Origin: CAIWTU01 sp035686205
Lineage (GTDB): Bacteria; Desulfobacterota; Desulfuromonadia; Geobacterales; Geobacteraceae
Assembly (NCBI GenBank): GCA_035686205.1
Contig: DASRZQ010000043.1
Coordinates: forward strand, 13,642 to 77,641
Direction of reading: 5' to 3'
Length of the DNA stretch: 64,000 bases
The first letter of the stretch is position 1; every line of letters begins with the position of its first letter. This document shows, piece by piece, positions 62,256-64,000 of this stretch. The position numbers and the translations under genes were made by a program. The notes beneath the pieces are model-generated. The model was not told the DNA's origin. It did no database searches and was given only the letters and a program-made list of their open reading frames with translations.

Positions 62256-64000
62256 ATGAGTATTGAGTTCAATCGGGAAACTCACGAAAACAAAAACCGC
62301 AAAGACATCATCGGTATTCATGACAACGAAATTGCCAACCGTAATCTGGATATCGACGCCTGTCTGCGTTTGGGTGACGCCCTTCACAAACAGGAGCGAT
62401 ACGAAGAAGCGGTAGCGGTCTATGATCGTGCGCTCGCCGCCCATACGGATTGCGGAGCTTTATATTACAATAAGGGGAATGCTCTACTAGAACTGCAGCG
62501 ATGGGAAGAGGCCGTTCGAGTATACTTTCGCGCAGTCAGTCTTATTCCCGCATTTGCCGAAGGATACGTCACTATCGCCACTGCCCTCCAGGCGCTGCGG
62601 AGACCCTATGAGGCCATGGCAAGCTGTTACAGGGCACTGGCCATCGATCCGTGCTGCGCGGAGGCGCACTGGAACCTGGCCCTGGCCCTTCTGCAGGTGG
62701 GGGAATATGCCAAAGGATGGGAAGAGTTCGAGTGGAGGTGGAAGAAACGCGGCTATACCAGTAAACAGAGGCAATTCCCGCAACCGGCCTGGGCCGGGGA
62801 ACCTCTGTCGGGGCGGACCATTTTAATCCATGCTGAACAGGCCTTGGGAGACACGGTCCAATTCGCACGGTTCCTCCCGCTCGTGGCGGAGTGTGGCGGG
62901 AGAGTTATTCTGGAATGTCCGGCTCCCCTTAAAGGACTGATGGCGGGAATGGACGGGGTACAGCAGGCATATGCGACCGGTGAAAAGCTTCCGCATTTTG
63001 ACCTCCATCTGCCGCTCATGAGCCTGCCGAAGATTTTGCGGACAACCATCGAAGCCTTGCCGGTGGATGTGCCATACCTGGCTCCCGGATTGGAACACGT
63101 CGCCGAATGGGCCGGGAAGTTCAACACACACGATGAGTTGCGCGCAGGTATCGTCTGGGCTGGAAGAAAGAAACCCGACCCGAACAGGACCTGTCCCCTG
63201 GAACAGTTCATTCCTCTTGCACAAGTGCCCGGGGTAAAATTCTATTCACTGCAGATCGGGGAGAAAGGGGAAGGGGACGATGCAGTCGCGGAAAGGCTGG
63301 GGCTCGCGGACCTGACTTCGGCAATCAACGATTTCCGCGATACCGCGGCTTTCATCGCGCAACTCGATCTGGTCATTTCCATAGATACCAGTGTCGCCCA
63401 TCTTGCAGGCGCCATGGGCAGGGAAACCTGGACCCTGCTGCCGCACGCGGCGGACTGGCGTTGGATGCTCGACCGCGACGATTCGCCCTGGTATCCGAAC
63501 ATGCGGCTGTTCCGGCAGGAACGGCCGGGTGACTGGCAGGGAGTGATGGTGCGCATCGGAACGGCGTTAATGGAAAAATCCCGCGATACGGCGGCCACTC
63601 TGACGTTGCCATCTCCGGAATTGGAGGCGCATTACGTCGACGCAACCGACAGCTTGCGAAGAGATGATCTCAAGGAAGCGGAAAAATCCTTGCAAAAGGC
63701 TCTGCTCCTGAACTGCCGCATCCCGGAGATTTACAACGGTCTCGGCATACTGGCCGAAAGCACAAGAAAGAGAAAGACGGCGCTTGCCTTTCTGCATAAG
63801 GCAATATCTTCAGACCATGATTACCCGGACGCACACATAAATCTGGGCAACATATTATTCAAGGAAAACCGGATAGACGAGGCTGTGGCGGAATACCTGC
63901 GCGCCATTGAAATATCTCCCGGCAATGTGATGGCGCTCCAGAATCTCGGTGTCGCATTCCAGTCGCAGGGGCGTTTGCGCGAGGCTGCCGAATGTTTCCG
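62256..64000 (+). CDS. TPR protein with glycosyltransferase-9-like core (cut by window end)
   Basis: Reads open from ATG 62256 to the window end (at least 581 residues), with no stop. N-terminal TPR units (about residues 28-160; RYEEAVAVYDRALAAH is one), then a GT9/heptosyltransferase-like domain with AEQALGDTVQFARFLP (about 190-205) and the donor-site segment SIDTSVAHLAGAMG (about 375-388), then further TPR units (FYNGLGILAES-type and HINLGNILFKEN). Such TPR-glycosyltransferases often sit by flagellin genes and may glycosylate flagellin; that link is inferred. AAGAA is a weak ribosome site. Confidence 0.82.
   Translation, partial: MSIEFNRETHENKNRKDIIGIHDNEIANRNLDIDACLRLGDALHKQERYEEAVAVYDRALAAHTDCGALYYNKGNALLELQRWEEAVRVYFRAVSLIPAFAEGYVTIATALQALRRPYEAMASCYRALAIDPCCAEAHWNLALALLQVGEYAKGWEEFEWRWKKRGYTSKQRQFPQPAWAGEPLSGRTILIHAEQALGDTVQFARFLPLVAECGGRVILECPAPLKGLMAGMDGVQQAYATGEKLPHFDLHLPLMSLPKILRTTIEALPVDVPYLAPGLEHVAEWAGKFNTHDELRAGIVWAGRKKPDPNRTCPLEQFIPLAQVPGVKFYSLQIGEKGEGDDAVAERLGLADLTSAINDFRDTAAFIAQLDLVISIDTSVAHLAGAMGRETWTLLPHAADWRWMLDRDDSPWYPNMRLFRQERPGDWQGVMVRIGTALMEKSRDTAATLTLPSPELEAHYVDATDSLRRDDLKEAEKSLQKALLLNCRIPEIYNGLGILAESTRKRKTALAFLHKAISSDHDYPDAHINLGNILFKENRIDEAVAEYLRAIEISPGNVMALQNLGVAFQSQGRLREAAECF

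Overview
The window reads as a chromosome segment from a motile Gram-negative bacterium, most like the Deltaproteobacteria/Desulfuromonadales (Geobacter-type) lineages. The evidence is a flagellum with P and L rings (flgA, flgH, flgI), sigma-54 and sigma-28 type flagellar promoters, flbD and the order flgBC-fliE-K-flgDE-fliLMNOPQR-flhBAF-fliA, plus several families of short palindromic intergenic repeats. This assignment is an inference; no rRNA or other taxonomic marker is present.

Positions 1-28700 hold housekeeping modules: purine synthesis (purM-purN, minus), rimI with pyrK-pyrD (plus), a cytidylate-kinase-like gene, two small lipoproteins, an unlisted 58-residue zinc-ribbon-like protein, a biotin operon bioB-bioD-bioA with a BirA-type operator, clpX, a moxR-DUF58-transglutaminase operon, a long TPR protein with a HIT hydrolase, serA, and an agmatine-to-putrescine pair (aguA-aguB). 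A motility signalling block follows: a PAS histidine kinase behind a sigma-54-like promoter, then a small protein, CheY, CheX and a CheC/CheX-like protein fused to a degenerate receiver, behind a sigma-28-like promoter.

Positions 26475-61017 are an almost continuous flagellar locus on the plus strand. It starts with a secreted TPR protein of unknown role, then flgB, flgC, fliE-J, a motE-like gene, fliK, flgD, a Flg_new-type gene, flgE, fliL-R, flhB, flhA, flhF, fliA, flgF, flgG, flgA, flgH, flgI, flgJ, flgM, flgN, flgK, flgL, flbD, motA and motB. A PilZ gene follows on the other strand. Flagellin, fliD, fliS, flhG and a FleQ/FlgR-type activator are not in the window. The usual flhG place holds a 130 bp MITE-like repeat instead. 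The window ends inside a large TPR-glycosyltransferase gene that may act on flagellin.

The regulatory picture from sequence is a two-tier cascade. Five sites fit the sigma-54 -24/-12 pattern (before the kinase, the TPR gene, flgB, fliL and flhA). Three fit the sigma-28 pattern (before the chemotaxis module, flgJ-flgL and flbD-motAB). fliA and flgM both lie in the locus. The intergenic gaps carry at least five families of inverted repeats, several inside the flagellar operons. No CRISPR array, prophage, complete IS element or RNA gene was recognised.
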